This document shows positions 25,021-33,550 of a stretch of 64,000 nt of DNA, in pieces (within the stretch, counting starts at the first letter, position 1; every line of letters starts with the position of its first letter). The notes under the pieces were generated by a model. It did not search any database. It saw only the letters and a program-made list of their open reading frames with translations, and was not told the DNA's origin. Source of the stretch: CAIWHR01 sp963788185 (lineage in GTDB: Bacteria; Pseudomonadota; Gammaproteobacteria; Burkholderiales; Casimicrobiaceae). The DNA is taken from assembly GCA_963788185.1 (NCBI GenBank), contig CAWBGE010000022.1, forward strand, positions 1 to 64,000. Direction: 5' to 3'. The position numbers were made by a program, and so were the translations under genes.

Positions 25021-26391
25021 CTACACGGTTTCCGTGACCGACGGCAACCCGGCCAGCGCCATCGCGAGTTCGCTCTCGTCGTAGGTGAGGTCGCGCAGCT
25101 TGCCGCCGAAATAGTCGATATAGGCCTGCATGTCGAAGTGACCGTGGCCGCAGAGGTTGAACAGGATCGACCGCGACACGCCTTCCTCGCGGCACCTGAT
25201 CGCCTCGTCGATCGCGCCCTTGACCGCGTGATTGGCCTCCGGCGCGGGAACGATGCCTTCGGCGCGCGCGAACTGCACACCGGCTTCGAACACGCTGGTC
25301 TGGTGATAGGCGCGCGCGGTGATCAGCCCGAGCTCCTGCAGGTGCGACACCAGCGGCGCCATGCCGTGATAGCGCAGGCCGCCGGCGTGGAAACCCGGCG
25401 GGGTGAATGTCGAGCCCAGCGTGTGCATCTTGGTCAGTGGCGTCAGGTGCGCGGTGTCGCCGAAGTCGTAGGCATAACGGCCGCGCGTGAGGCTGGGGCA
25501 GGCCGCAGGCTCGATGGCAACGACATGCACCTTCCTGCCGCCGCGAAGCTGCGCACCGATGAACGGGAATGCGATGCCGGCGAAGTTCGAGCCGCCGCCG
25601 GTGCAGCCTACGATCACGTCGGGATAGTCGTTCGCCATCTCCATCTGCGCCATCGCCTCGACACCGATCACCGTCTGGTGCAGCAGCACGTGGTTCAGCA
25701 CGCTGCCGAGCGCGTACTTGGTGTCGTCGCGCTGTGCGGCGATTTCGACCGCCTCGGAAATCGCGATGCCGAGGCTCCCCGGATGGTCGGGACGCTGCGC
25801 GAGGATGGCGCGGCCCGACTGGGTCTCGTTCGACGGGGAGGGCACGCAGCGCGCGCCGTAGGTCTCCATCAGCGCGCGGCGGTAGGGCTTCTGGTCGTAG
25901 GAGACGCGGACCATGAAGACCTGGACCTCGATACCGAACAGCGACCCGGCGAAGGCGAGCGAGCTGCCCCATTGGCCGGCCCCGGTCTCGGTGACCAGCT
26001 TCTTCACGCCCGCCTGCTGGTTGTAGAACGCCTGCGGCACCGCGGTGTTCGGCTTGTGACTGCCGGCGGGGGAGACGCCTTCGTACTTGTAGTAGATCCG
26101 AGCCGGCGTCTGCAGCACGCGCTCCAGGCGTCGTGCGCGGAAGAGTGGCGTCACGCGCCACTGCCGGTACACGTCCCGGACCGGTTCCGGAATCTCGATC
26201 TCGCGTTCCGTGGAAACCTCCTGCAGGATGAGCGACATCGGGAACAGCGGCGCGAGGTCGTCGGGGCCCACCGGCTTGTGGGTCCCCGGATGCAGCACCG
26301 CCGGCGCCGGCCGCGGCAGGTCGGCCTGCAGGTTGTACCAGTGCTTCGGAATCCTCGATTCGTCGAGGAGGTATTTGACGGTGTCGTTCAT
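25021..26391 (-). CDS. TrpB2-type tryptophan synthase beta-like PLP enzyme
   Basis: A 456-residue fold-type II PLP enzyme of the TrpB2 group, which condenses an indole-like nucleophile with serine (or phosphoserine) independently of TrpA. The PLP lysine lies in SPAGSHKPNTA. The glycine-rich phosphate loop is GCTGGGSNFAG, and ETGAGQWGSSLAF is the conserved COMM-like entry region. The N-terminal extension of about 50 residues is typical for TrpB2 and absent in TrpB1. ATG 26391 follows GGGA; upstream residues are not protein-like. No trpA neighbour is present. Real substrate use is uncertain. Confidence 0.9.
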   Translation of the reverse strand: MNDTVKYLLDESRIPKHWYNLQADLPRPAPAVLHPGTHKPVGPDDLAPLFPMSLILQEVSTEREIEIPEPVRDVYRQWRVTPLFRARRLERVLQTPARIYYKYEGVSPAGSHKPNTAVPQAFYNQQAGVKKLVTETGAGQWGSSLAFAGSLFGIEVQVFMVRVSYDQKPYRRALMETYGARCVPSPSNETQSGRAILAQRPDHPGSLGIAISEAVEIAAQRDDTKYALGSVLNHVLLHQTVIGVEAMAQMEMANDYPDVIVGCTGGGSNFAGIAFPFIGAQLRGGRKVHVVAIEPAACPSLTRGRYAYDFGDTAHLTPLTKMHTLGSTFTPPGFHAGGLRYHGMAPLVSHLQELGLITARAYHQTSVFEAGVQFARAEGIVPAPEANHAVKGAIDEAIRCREEGVSRSILFNLCGHGHFDMQAYIDYFGGKLRDLTYDESELAMALAGLPSVTETV

Positions 26392-26492
26392 CTTGGTTTC
26401 CCGTGGAATTGCGCAGAGCCGCACCCGCCGAGTGCACTAGGAATCGGCACAAATGTCAATCGCTGCGAGGCGCCTGTGGCAAAATTCCCGCC

Positions 26493-27539
26493 ATGATGGA
26501 TTCACCGCTGGTGGCAACCGGCCGGGCGCCGCGTGCCGTGGCCGCGTGGTTGTTGCTGTGCTGCGCGCTGGTGTTTGCCATGATCGTGGTCGGCGGCGTG
26601 ACGCGCCTGACGCACTCGGGATTGTCGATCACCGAATGGCAGCCGATCGTCGGCACGCTGCCCCCGATGTCGGAATCCGATTGGCAGGCGGCCTTCGACA
26701 AATACAAGCTGACGCCCGAGTACCGCGAGGTCAACCGCGGCATGTCGCTCGCGGGCTTCAAGGGCATCTTCTGGTGGGAGTATTTCCACCGCCTGCTGGG
26801 GCGGCTGATCGGGGTGGTGTGGCTGGTTCCCTTGCTGTGGTTCTCGCTGCGGCGGAGGATTCCCGAAGGCTACACGTGGAAGCTCGGCGCCATATTCGTC
26901 CTCGGCGGCCTGCAAGGGGCGATGGGCTGGTACATGGTGCAAAGCGGGCTCGTCGACGACCCCCGGGTCTCGCAGTTCCGCCTGACCGCGCACCTGGGCC
27001 TTGCCTTCGTCATCTTCGGTGCGATGTTCTGGGCGGCGCTGTCGCTGCTCAACCGACGCAGCGTCGAGCGGCGCTCGGCTGCGCGACGGTCGGCGTTCCG
27101 GTTCGCCGTCGTCGTCTCCGCCCTCGTGCTGCTCATGGTGCTCACCGGGGGTGTCGTGGCCGGCATTCGTGCCGGCTTCGCCTACAACACCTTCCCGCTG
27201 ATGAACGGCGCGTTCCTCCCGCCCGAGTTCCTGATGCTCGACCCGTGGTGGAAGAACTTCTTCTGGAACATGGCCACCGTGCAGTTCGATCACCGCCTGA
27301 TCGCGTACGCGCTGCTCGTCGCGACAACGATCCTGTGGTGGAGGCTCCGCCGGGTCGACGACGCGCCGCCGCGCGCGCGGCGTGCCGGCCACCTGCTGCT
27401 GGCGATGCTGGTTGTGCAAATCGGGCTCGGCATCGCCACGCTGCTGCTGGTCGTTCCGCTGCATCTCGCGGCAACGCATCAGGCGGGCGCCGTGCTGGTG
27501 TTCGCCGCGGCGCTCAATCTCGCGCACGCGTTGCGCTGA
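26493..27539 (+). CDS. ctaA: Heme A synthase (COX15/CtaA)
   Basis: The inner-membrane enzyme that converts heme O to heme A for cytochrome c oxidase. The 348-residue protein has eight hydrophobic helices in two four-helix halves. The heme-ligand histidines are visible in EYFHRLLGR, RLTAHLG, QFDHRLIAYA and ATHQAGA. GGVTRLTHSGLSI near the N-terminus is a family signature. ATG 26493 is followed at once by a second ATG. Its presence implies an aa3- or caa3-type oxidase elsewhere, so this organism also respires oxygen despite its anaerobic genes. Confidence 0.95.
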   Translation: MMDSPLVATGRAPRAVAAWLLLCCALVFAMIVVGGVTRLTHSGLSITEWQPIVGTLPPMSESDWQAAFDKYKLTPEYREVNRGMSLAGFKGIFWWEYFHRLLGRLIGVVWLVPLLWFSLRRRIPEGYTWKLGAIFVLGGLQGAMGWYMVQSGLVDDPRVSQFRLTAHLGLAFVIFGAMFWAALSLLNRRSVERRSAARRSAFRFAVVVSALVLLMVLTGGVVAGIRAGFAYNTFPLMNGAFLPPEFLMLDPWWKNFFWNMATVQFDHRLIAYALLVATTILWWRLRRVDDAPPRARRAGHLLLAMLVVQIGLGIATLLLVVPLHLAATHQAGAVLVFAAALNLAHALR

Positions 27540-27632
27540 CGGTGCGGTCGTCCCGCGATGGTCTCCGTATCGGGCCATTGACAGAGAAGACCGGGAACAC
27601 GTCAGCCTGGTTTACCCCTGCGCGGTCGTTGC

Positions 27633-27649
27633 CTTAAGCGCGTCTTAAG
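27633..27649 (+). promoter_or_regulatory. PmrA/QseB-type operator (CTTAAG-N5-CTTAAG)
   Basis: Two CTTAAG hexamers 11 bp apart (27633-27638 and 27644-27649). OmpR-class regulators of the PmrA/QseB group bind such direct repeats. It lies 48 bp before the cytochrome b561 gene, whose operon ends with an OmpR-type regulator and sensor, which suggests autoregulation. Confidence 0.65.
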
Positions 27650-27696
27650 GTCGCCTCCTTATCGTTCGCACCGTGGACATGAGACACGGAGCAGCG

Positions 27697-28323
27697 ATGA
27701 TGCGCGAAGGCGACTGGGAAGCACGCCGGGTTTACGACCCGGTGCTTCGATTCATCCACGCGTGGAATGCGCTCGCCCTGGTCGCGTTGCTCGCGACCGG
27801 CTGGCTGGCGGATGCCTTCGAACGCGGCCCGAACGAAGCCCTTCTGTGGGACGCGCACATCGTGCTGGGCTATGGCCTCATCGTCGGACTGGTCGCGCGC
27901 GTGCTGTGGGGATTGGTAGGTCCTCGCCATGCGCGTTTTTCCGATCTGTGGCACCCGCGGACATGGATCGAAGTGGTGCGTCAGCGGACGATTCGAACGT
28001 CGCGGCGCTTCGGCCACAACGAACTCGCGAGCCTGGCCTATCTCGGCGTCTACGCGTTCATCCTCGCCATGGGATCGACCGGGCTGGCACTCGCAGCGAT
28101 CGAGCACGGTGTCGGGCCACTGTCGGAATGGCTCGGCGATGCAACTTGGCTGAAGAAGGTCTTCAAGGAGCCGCACGAGGCGATCTCGACCGCGCTGGCG
28201 CTGTTCGTGGGCGTGCATCTCATCGCACTGGTCGTCCATGAGTGGCTGGAGCGCAACCACCTCGCTCGCAGCATGTTGACCGGAATCCAGTTCCGCCGGC
28301 GGGAACAGTCCGACGGTGGCTGA
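27697..28323 (+). CDS. Cytochrome b561-type membrane protein
   Basis: A 208-residue four-helix membrane cytochrome b of the b561/Ni-Fe-hydrogenase-cytochrome-b type. Histidines in DPVLRFIHAWNA, LLWDAHIVLG, KEPHEAIST and VGVHLIALVVHEW are candidate heme ligands. ATG 27697 follows CGGAG; upstream GTG 27673 is weaker. It leads a group with two c-type cytochromes and a two-component system, so it likely passes electrons between the quinone pool and those periplasmic cytochromes. Confidence 0.88.
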   Translation: MMREGDWEARRVYDPVLRFIHAWNALALVALLATGWLADAFERGPNEALLWDAHIVLGYGLIVGLVARVLWGLVGPRHARFSDLWHPRTWIEVVRQRTIRTSRRFGHNELASLAYLGVYAFILAMGSTGLALAAIEHGVGPLSEWLGDATWLKKVFKEPHEAISTALALFVGVHLIALVVHEWLERNHLARSMLTGIQFRRREQSDGG

Positions 28324-28507
28324 ACGGGCTGTACCTTGCGCCCAGGCGCGGCTGCGCGCCGGAGGCGTCGCCGGAACCGGCGTCGCTCTGGCGCTGCCAG
28401 AACCAATCCCTCCACTGCCGGCGACGCTGTCCGGCCCCGACGGTGGTCGTACCGATCCCGTCTTTCACACCGCCCGCGCTTCGCGTGGCTGACCAGGGAG
28501 TTTGTCG

Positions 28508-28954
28508 ATGCATGACGCAACGAGATTGTCGCCAGGAGACGGCATCATGATGGCGCTGGCCGCGCTTGCTCTGGGCCTTGCGGCGATCGCAGATGCCGCG
28601 ACGCCCCAGCAACTGCTTGTCGACTATGGGCGGCAGGCGAAAGCGGACAGCGGTTCGTTTGTGGGCTTCACCGCTGGACGCGGCCAGGAGCTCTATCGCC
28701 TGGAACGGACGCGTGCCGACGGATTACCGACCGGCTGCGCCACCTGCCACACCCCCGACCCCAGAGCTGCGGGTCGCGCGCGAACCACCGGAAAGGCGAT
28801 CGCGCCGCTCGCGCCGGCGGCCAATGCGGAGCGCTTCACCGACACGAACCAGGTGGAAAAGTGGTTCACGCGCAACTGCAACGATGTCCTCTCGCGCCCA
28901 TGCACGGCGTTGGAAAAGGGAGATTTCATCACCTACATGCTCAGTCTCAAGTGA
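28508..28954 (+). CDS. DUF1924 c-type cytochrome
   Basis: A 148-residue exported monoheme cytochrome of the DUF1924 type. A signal segment (about 15-33) precedes the mature part; CATCH is the heme c motif and a distal C-N-x-V-L-x-R-P-C follows. ATG 28508 is preceded by AGGGAG. DUF1924 proteins are regularly found beside a b561 protein and a diheme cytochrome, as here. An electron-carrier role is inferred; partners outside the cluster are unknown. Confidence 0.85.
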   Translation: MHDATRLSPGDGIMMALAALALGLAAIADAATPQQLLVDYGRQAKADSGSFVGFTAGRGQELYRLERTRADGLPTGCATCHTPDPRAAGRARTTGKAIAPLAPAANAERFTDTNQVEKWFTRNCNDVLSRPCTALEKGDFITYMLSLK

Positions 28955-28965
28955 GGGGGGTCAAC

Positions 28966-29532
28966 ATGCGCAGGATCAGACTCAATCTTTGGCGGATCGG
29001 CGTCCTGGTCGCAGGCGTGCTTGCGACCGGCGGCCTGCTTGCGGGCGGACACGTCGCGGAGGGTGGCCGCGCGCTGCCGGTCGTCGCCAACGCGGCGTGG
29101 CAGGCCGAATGTGCGTCGTGCCACATGGCGTACCCCCCGGGGTTGCTGCCCGCGCGATCGTGGCAGTCGATGATGGGGGCGCTCGACCGGCATTTCGGCG
29201 AGAACGCGGCGCTCGATGCGGCCACGCAGGGAGCCATCACGGAGTTCCTGGTCGCCAACGCCGCGGATCGCAATGGCAGTCGCCGCTCCGGGAAGATCGC
29301 AGCATCGATTCCAGCGCAGTCGACGCCATTGCGAATCTCCGAGACCCCCTACATACGGGCCAAGCACGATGAGATCGCTCCCGGGATCTGGCTGCGACCT
29401 CGCGTGGGCGGCCGGGCGAACTGCGGTGCCTGCCACGGTGGCGTCCAGAGTGGCGACTTTTCGGAGCGCAACGTGACGATTCCGCCGGCCGGTGTGGCCG
29501 TCGCTGCGAGCCGGGACGCCGGTACGAAGTAG
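28966..29532 (+). CDS. Diheme cytochrome c (DHC-like)
   Basis: A 188-residue periplasmic diheme cytochrome. The N-terminal hydrophobic stretch (about 9-30) is a signal/anchor; CASCH and CGACH are the two heme sites about 115 residues apart. ATG 28966 lies 11 bp after the DUF1924 gene, so the two are co-translated or nearly so. It probably works with DUF1924 and the b561 protein in one electron-transfer unit. Confidence 0.88.
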   Translation: MRRIRLNLWRIGVLVAGVLATGGLLAGGHVAEGGRALPVVANAAWQAECASCHMAYPPGLLPARSWQSMMGALDRHFGENAALDAATQGAITEFLVANAADRNGSRRSGKIAASIPAQSTPLRISETPYIRAKHDEIAPGIWLRPRVGGRANCGACHGGVQSGDFSERNVTIPPAGVAVAASRDAGTK

Positions 29533-29541
29533 AATCGCCGG

Positions 29542-30225
29542 ATGCGACTGCTGCTTGTCGAGGACGACCGCCTTCTGGGCGACGGCATACGCGCCGGGCT
29601 CGTACAGGCAGGTTTCGCCGTCGACTGGGTTCAGGATGGCCGTGCCGGCAAGTTGGCGCTGGATGCCGAGCCCTACACGCTGATGGTGCTCGATCTCGGG
29701 TTGCCGCGAATGTCCGGTCTGGAACTGATGCGCGCGCTGCGCGCCGAAGGCAAGCGCCTGCCGGTGCTGATTCTCACTGCCCGCGACACGGTAGCCGATC
29801 GGGTTGCAGGCCTCGACGCCGGCGCCGACGACTATCTCGTCAAGCCGTTCGATCTCGCGGAGCTGACGGCACGCGTTCGCGCGCTCCTGAGGCGCAGTGC
29901 CGGGCACGCCGCGCCGATGTTGCGGCACGGCGACCTGGTGCTCGACCCGGCCGCGCGAACGCTCACCCGGGCAGGGCAGCGTGTCGACCTCGGTCCGCGC
30001 GAGTTCGCCTTGCTGCACGCGCTGTTGCTCGCTGCCGGCCGCGTGCTGTCGCGTGAGCAACTGGAGCGCACGCTCTACGGCTGGGATTCGGAACCCGGCA
30101 GCAATACAGTGGAAGTCCACATTCATCATCTGCGGCGCAAGCTCGGCAGCGAGCTCATTCGCACGCTGCGCGGCGTGGGTTACCTGATCGACAAGTCGTC
30201 GCCGGAACCGGCAGCGCAGCGGTGA
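29542..30225 (+). CDS. OmpR-family response regulator
   Basis: A 227-residue two-component regulator. The receiver domain has the acidic pocket EDD (7-9), phospho-acceptor D51 (MVLDLGLP) and K in YLVKPFD. The C-terminal OmpR winged helix covers about 125-220. It most resembles the QseB/PmrA/TctD group. The CTTAAG repeat upstream of the cytochrome operon is the likely target. Its stop overlaps the sensor kinase start (GTGA), so the two are translationally coupled. Confidence 0.92.
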   Translation: MRLLLVEDDRLLGDGIRAGLVQAGFAVDWVQDGRAGKLALDAEPYTLMVLDLGLPRMSGLELMRALRAEGKRLPVLILTARDTVADRVAGLDAGADDYLVKPFDLAELTARVRALLRRSAGHAAPMLRHGDLVLDPAARTLTRAGQRVDLGPREFALLHALLLAAGRVLSREQLERTLYGWDSEPGSNTVEVHIHHLRRKLGSELIRTLRGVGYLIDKSSPEPAAQR

Positions 30226-31580
30226 GCGCGCGATCACCCGCTGCCTCATTGCGCGGCCGCCTGCTGCTGCTTCTGCTCGCCGCCACCATGCTGGTCTGGA
30301 CAGGCGCCGCGCTGTGGTCATACCGGGATGCGCGCCACGAGATCGGCGAGATGATGGATGCGCAACTCGCGCAATCCGCCGAAATCCTCCAGGCGCAGGC
30401 GGGGCACGAGCTCGACGAAATCGACATCGATGCGCTGGCGAGCGGCCACAAGTACGAGCGTCGGATCGCTTTTCAGGTCTGGGATCGCAAGGGACGCCTG
30501 CTGCTGCGTTCGAGGAGCGCGCCGTCGGCGCCGCTGGCCGCCGCAGGTTCCGATTTCGCGAGTGTCACGCTGGACGGGCACGCCTGGCGCGTATTCAGCC
30601 GGCGCGACGCCGCGACCGGGATGCTGGTGCAGGTCGGCGAGCGCAGCGAGCTGCGGGACGAGCTTGCCACCGCCACCGCGCTGAATCTCCTGCATCCGCT
30701 GCTGGTCGCCCTGCCGGTGCTTGCCCTGCTCATCTGGTTCGCGATCGGAAAGGGCCTGGCGCCCCTCGATCGGCTGGCCGTCGCGGTGGCGGGTCGTGCC
30801 CCGGAGGCGTTGACGCCGCTCGACGCGGCCATGGCGCCGCGCGAAGTGCAGCCTCTGCTTGCGGCGTTGAACGCCCTGTTTGCGCGGGTGCGCGACGTGC
30901 TGGAACGGGAGCGCAGGTTCACCGCAGATGCGGCGCACGAATTGCGTACCCCGTTGGCGGCGATCAAGACCCATGCGCAGGTGGCGCAGCAGGAGCAGGA
31001 CGCCGCTGCCCGCGACCACGCGCTCGGGCAGGTGATTGCAGGCACCGACCGGTCCACGCGACTGGTGGAGCAACTGCTGACGTTGGCGCGGATCGATCCG
31101 CAAGGCAAGCTGCCGACCGTCGCCGACGTCGATCTGTCCGCCGTGGTCGCGGCGGCGCTGGCGGAAGTCGGTCCGTTGGCAGCGGCGAAGCGCATCGACC
31201 TCGCATTCGTCGGTTCGAGCGCAGTTGGCGTTGCGGGCGACGCCACGATGCTGGAGATACTGGTCAGGAACCTGGCCGACAACGCGTTGCGCTACACCCC
31301 TGAGGGCGGCGAGGTCACGGTCCGCGTGGGCGCCGGACCGGCCGACGTCGTGCTGGAATTTGCCGACAGCGGCCCGGGGATCGACGAGAGCGAACGCGCC
31401 AGGGTCTTCGAGCGCTTCTACCGGGTGAACGGAACTGGGGAAACAGGCAGCGGCCTCGGTCTGTCGATCGCGAAGCGGATCGTGGAACTGCATGGCGCAC
31501 GGATTGCGCTGGGCGATCGGGAGTCGGGACCCGGTCTGCGCGTCACGGTGCGCTTCCCGGCACGCGCGAGACCGGTGTGA
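30222..31580 (+). CDS. Membrane sensor histidine kinase (QseC-like)
   Basis: A 452-residue inner-membrane sensor kinase. TM1 is about 12-33, a periplasmic sensor region about 34-155, TM2 about 156-176, then a HAMP-like linker. The dimerisation box AAHELRTPLAAIKTH holds the phosphorylated H239. ATP-binding boxes N (NLADNALRYTPEGG), G1 (FADSGPGID), F (ARVFERFYR) and G2 (GSGLGLSIAKRI) are all present. It starts at GTG 30222 inside the regulator's stop. The signal is unknown; its operon suggests redox or metal conditions. Confidence 0.92.
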   Translation: MSARSPAASLRGRLLLLLLAATMLVWTGAALWSYRDARHEIGEMMDAQLAQSAEILQAQAGHELDEIDIDALASGHKYERRIAFQVWDRKGRLLLRSRSAPSAPLAAAGSDFASVTLDGHAWRVFSRRDAATGMLVQVGERSELRDELATATALNLLHPLLVALPVLALLIWFAIGKGLAPLDRLAVAVAGRAPEALTPLDAAMAPREVQPLLAALNALFARVRDVLERERRFTADAAHELRTPLAAIKTHAQVAQQEQDAAARDHALGQVIAGTDRSTRLVEQLLTLARIDPQGKLPTVADVDLSAVVAAALAEVGPLAAAKRIDLAFVGSSAVGVAGDATMLEILVRNLADNALRYTPEGGEVTVRVGAGPADVVLEFADSGPGIDESERARVFERFYRVNGTGETGSGLGLSIAKRIVELHGARIALGDRESGPGLRVTVRFPARARPV

Positions 31581-31726
31581 GCGTACGCATGCCGGAGCGG
31601 GGAACGGGAGCGGCGACCGACGCCTTCCCCCCATGCGTCACGCGCTCGCGCTGTGCGCTGGGGTGGCTGGTCTACGCCATCGTTGCCTGCGTCGTCGTGG
31701 CGTGCTTCGGGGTCGCGCCAACCTGA
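31577..31726 (+). CDS. Possible 49-aa membrane peptide
   Basis: A short frame starting at GTG 31577, overlapping the kinase stop in the same GTGA arrangement as the kinase start itself. It encodes a polar N-terminus, then a single hydrophobic segment ALGWLVYAIVACVVVACFG with three cysteines. No family is recognised. The coupled start and membrane segment make it plausible, but chance cannot be excluded. Confidence 0.35.
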   Translation: MSVRMPERGTGAATDAFPPCVTRSRCALGWLVYAIVACVVVACFGVAPT

Positions 31727-31751
31727 CGCCGGGCAGCCCGGGTGCCGACCG

Positions 31752-32441
31752 TCAACCCGTATGACTGCGCAGACGCGCGCCAGCCAGAATGCGCACCTCG
31801 CGCCCCGCGACCTCGATCAGGCCCGCTGCCGCCAGATCGTGCAGGATGCGCGAGAAGTGTTCCGGCGTGAGGTTGAGGCGCGAGGCGACGATCGACTTCG
31901 ACGTCGGCAGCATCACTGTCCAGGTCGCGACTGCGTCCGCGCTCTCCGTGTCCTGGCGCAGCAGGTAGCCGATGACACGCTGCATGCCGGATTGCATCGA
32001 GTAGCTCTCGACGTCGGTCATCAGCGTGTGAACCCGTCGCGACAGGCCCGCGAGCATCCGCAGCGCAAAGCCGGAATCGTGCTCGATGCCCCGAAAGACG
32101 ACATCCTTCGACACGTGCAGCAACAGCGTGTCGGCGAGCGCCTGCGCGGTGACGATATAGGGCTTGTTCATGAACATCAGCGCCTCGCCGAAGCAAAAGC
32201 CCTGGCTGATGATCTCGACCACCTTTTCGCCGCCTTGCGGGGTCACGAACGACAGCTTCACCTGGCCGTAGACGACGGCGTGGAATCCCGCGCAGGGGTC
32301 GCCCTTCTGGAACACGATTCCTCCGCGCGGCACGTGGATTTCCGTGGTGCCCGTCGCGAGGCTGGCGATCTCGCCGGGGGCGAGTTCGCGAAACAGCGGC
32401 AGGTTGGCGAGAAATGCCTGAGACTTGATCTTGCCGGCCAT
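31752..32441 (-). CDS. Crp/Fnr-family regulator (DNR-like, no Fe-S cysteines)
   Basis: A 229-residue Crp/Fnr protein: cyclic-nucleotide-like beta-roll (about 12-125), dimer helix, and helix-turn-helix (about 178-210). The recognition helix TPEHFSRIL has the E194-xx-S197-R198 pattern that reads TTGAT/TTGAC half-sites in FNR, ANR and DNR. Only C50 and C83 are present, so it lacks the FNR [4Fe-4S] cysteines and is more like DNR/NnrR or a redox-blind Crp. FNR-type boxes occur at six or more places in the window and could be its targets, together with a true FNR elsewhere. It is convergent with the sensor kinase operon. Confidence 0.88.
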   Translation of the reverse strand: MAGKIKSQAFLANLPLFRELAPGEIASLATGTTEIHVPRGGIVFQKGDPCAGFHAVVYGQVKLSFVTPQGGEKVVEIISQGFCFGEALMFMNKPYIVTAQALADTLLLHVSKDVVFRGIEHDSGFALRMLAGLSRRVHTLMTDVESYSMQSGMQRVIGYLLRQDTESADAVATWTVMLPTSKSIVASRLNLTPEHFSRILHDLAAAGLIEVAGREVRILAGARLRSHTG

Positions 32442-32552
32442 CGGAGCCCTGCGGAAGGAGTGCGCGGGTGGTAGGGCGGCGAAAGTTGCGTCAAATCGCC
32501 CGGAGGACCATCATAGCGGGTTCCACGACGCTGCAACACTCAAGGCCTTGCC

Positions 32553-33239
32553 ATGACCGATCCCCGTGCCCTCGACGAACCCCTCACCGAAGCCGAGATG
32601 GACGAACTCGAGTCCTTTCTCGCGTCAGACGCGGTGCCGCCGGATTGCATGGACCTCGAGATGCTCGACGGCTACCTGACCGCCGTGGTGTCGGGCCCCG
32701 AGCAGATTCAGCCGTCCGAATGGCTGCCGCAGATGTGGAGCGAGGGCGGGAAGAGCGCGACCCCCGCGTACGTCGACAACGATCAGGCGCAGCGGATCAT
32801 GGCGCTGGTGCTGCGGCACATGGTGGGCATCCAGCGGACGCTGGCCGAATCGCCGACGCGGTTTCGGCCGCTGCTGTACGTGCCGGACGAGGCGGTGCGC
32901 GACAGCGATCGCGCGCCCCCCGAAGCGACCGCCTGGTGCGAGGGCTACATGTCCGGGGTCAAGTTGCGCGACACCGAGTGGCAGCCGCTCTACGATGCTC
33001 AGGATTCGCGCGATTGGGTCTTTCCGATCGAGGCGCTTGCGTTCGGCGAGCGCGAAGAAGAATTCACCGAGTGGATCGACAGCGACGAGAAACGCGAAGG
33101 GTTGATCGAGGAACTGCCGCTTGCCGCGGTGCTGATCTACCGCTTCTGGCAGGAACGCGGACGACCGGCCGAAGGCCGCGGCGCCCGCCGCGGCGCGAAC
33201 ACTGACGCTGCGCGCAAGGCCCGGCAGCGATTGCATTGA
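32553..33239 (+). CDS. UPF0149 (YecA/YgfB) family protein
   Basis: A 228-residue cytoplasmic protein of the UPF0149 family. The all-helical fold is recognised from MDELESFLASDAVPP, DCMDLEMLDGYLTAVVSGP, then WCEGYMSGV and the acidic WI-D segment. The C-terminus is basic (RARRGA…RKARQRLH) and lacks the SEC-C zinc motif of some members. The role in this family is not established. It is convergent with nqrM. Confidence 0.85.
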   Translation: MTDPRALDEPLTEAEMDELESFLASDAVPPDCMDLEMLDGYLTAVVSGPEQIQPSEWLPQMWSEGGKSATPAYVDNDQAQRIMALVLRHMVGIQRTLAESPTRFRPLLYVPDEAVRDSDRAPPEATAWCEGYMSGVKLRDTEWQPLYDAQDSRDWVFPIEALAFGEREEEFTEWIDSDEKREGLIEELPLAAVLIYRFWQERGRPAEGRGARRGANTDAARKARQRLH

Positions 33240-33329
33240 GCGACAGGCGCGGTCCTGCAGGAGCAGCGTCAACCGCGAACGCCTTTTGCGAGGCCGGAAT
33301 TCGCAGCTGAAGCCGCTCGTGCAAGCGGA

Positions 33330-33533
33330 TCAATCCTGCGCGTGCTTGTCGGCGTTCGGACACCCGACACAGGAAATCGGCTTGCCGTCGGGACCGACGG
33401 CCTTGGGACCCCCGCAGGAGCCGCGCAGGCAGCGGCCGGTGAAACGCTGGCCCAATGCCATCGCTGCCAGAGCGAGCGCGAACAGGCCGATGACCGCCAA
33501 GGCCACCGGCAACAGATCGGCGACGAAGCTCAT
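33330..33533 (-). CDS. nqrM: NqrM, maturation factor for Na+-NQR
   Basis: A 67-residue protein with one N-terminal membrane helix (about 6-28) and a short cysteine-rich tail with C35, C40, C55 and C58 (CLRGSCGGP, SCVGCPN). This matches NqrM (DUF539), which is needed to deliver iron to the NqrD/NqrE site of the sodium pump. It lies 17 bp after apbE, at the end of the nqr gene group, where it is usually found. ATG 33533. Confidence 0.85.
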   Translation of the reverse strand: MSFVADLLPVALAVIGLFALALAAMALGQRFTGRCLRGSCGGPKAVGPDGKPISCVGCPNADKHAQD

Positions 33534-33550
33534 CGCGGCCTCGCGTACGC

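Noticed and set aside
24091..26496. An 801-codon plus-strand frame opposite the aldolase and TrpB2-like genes
   Set aside because: Shadow frame: no motifs, and it runs across two well-defined genes on the other strand.
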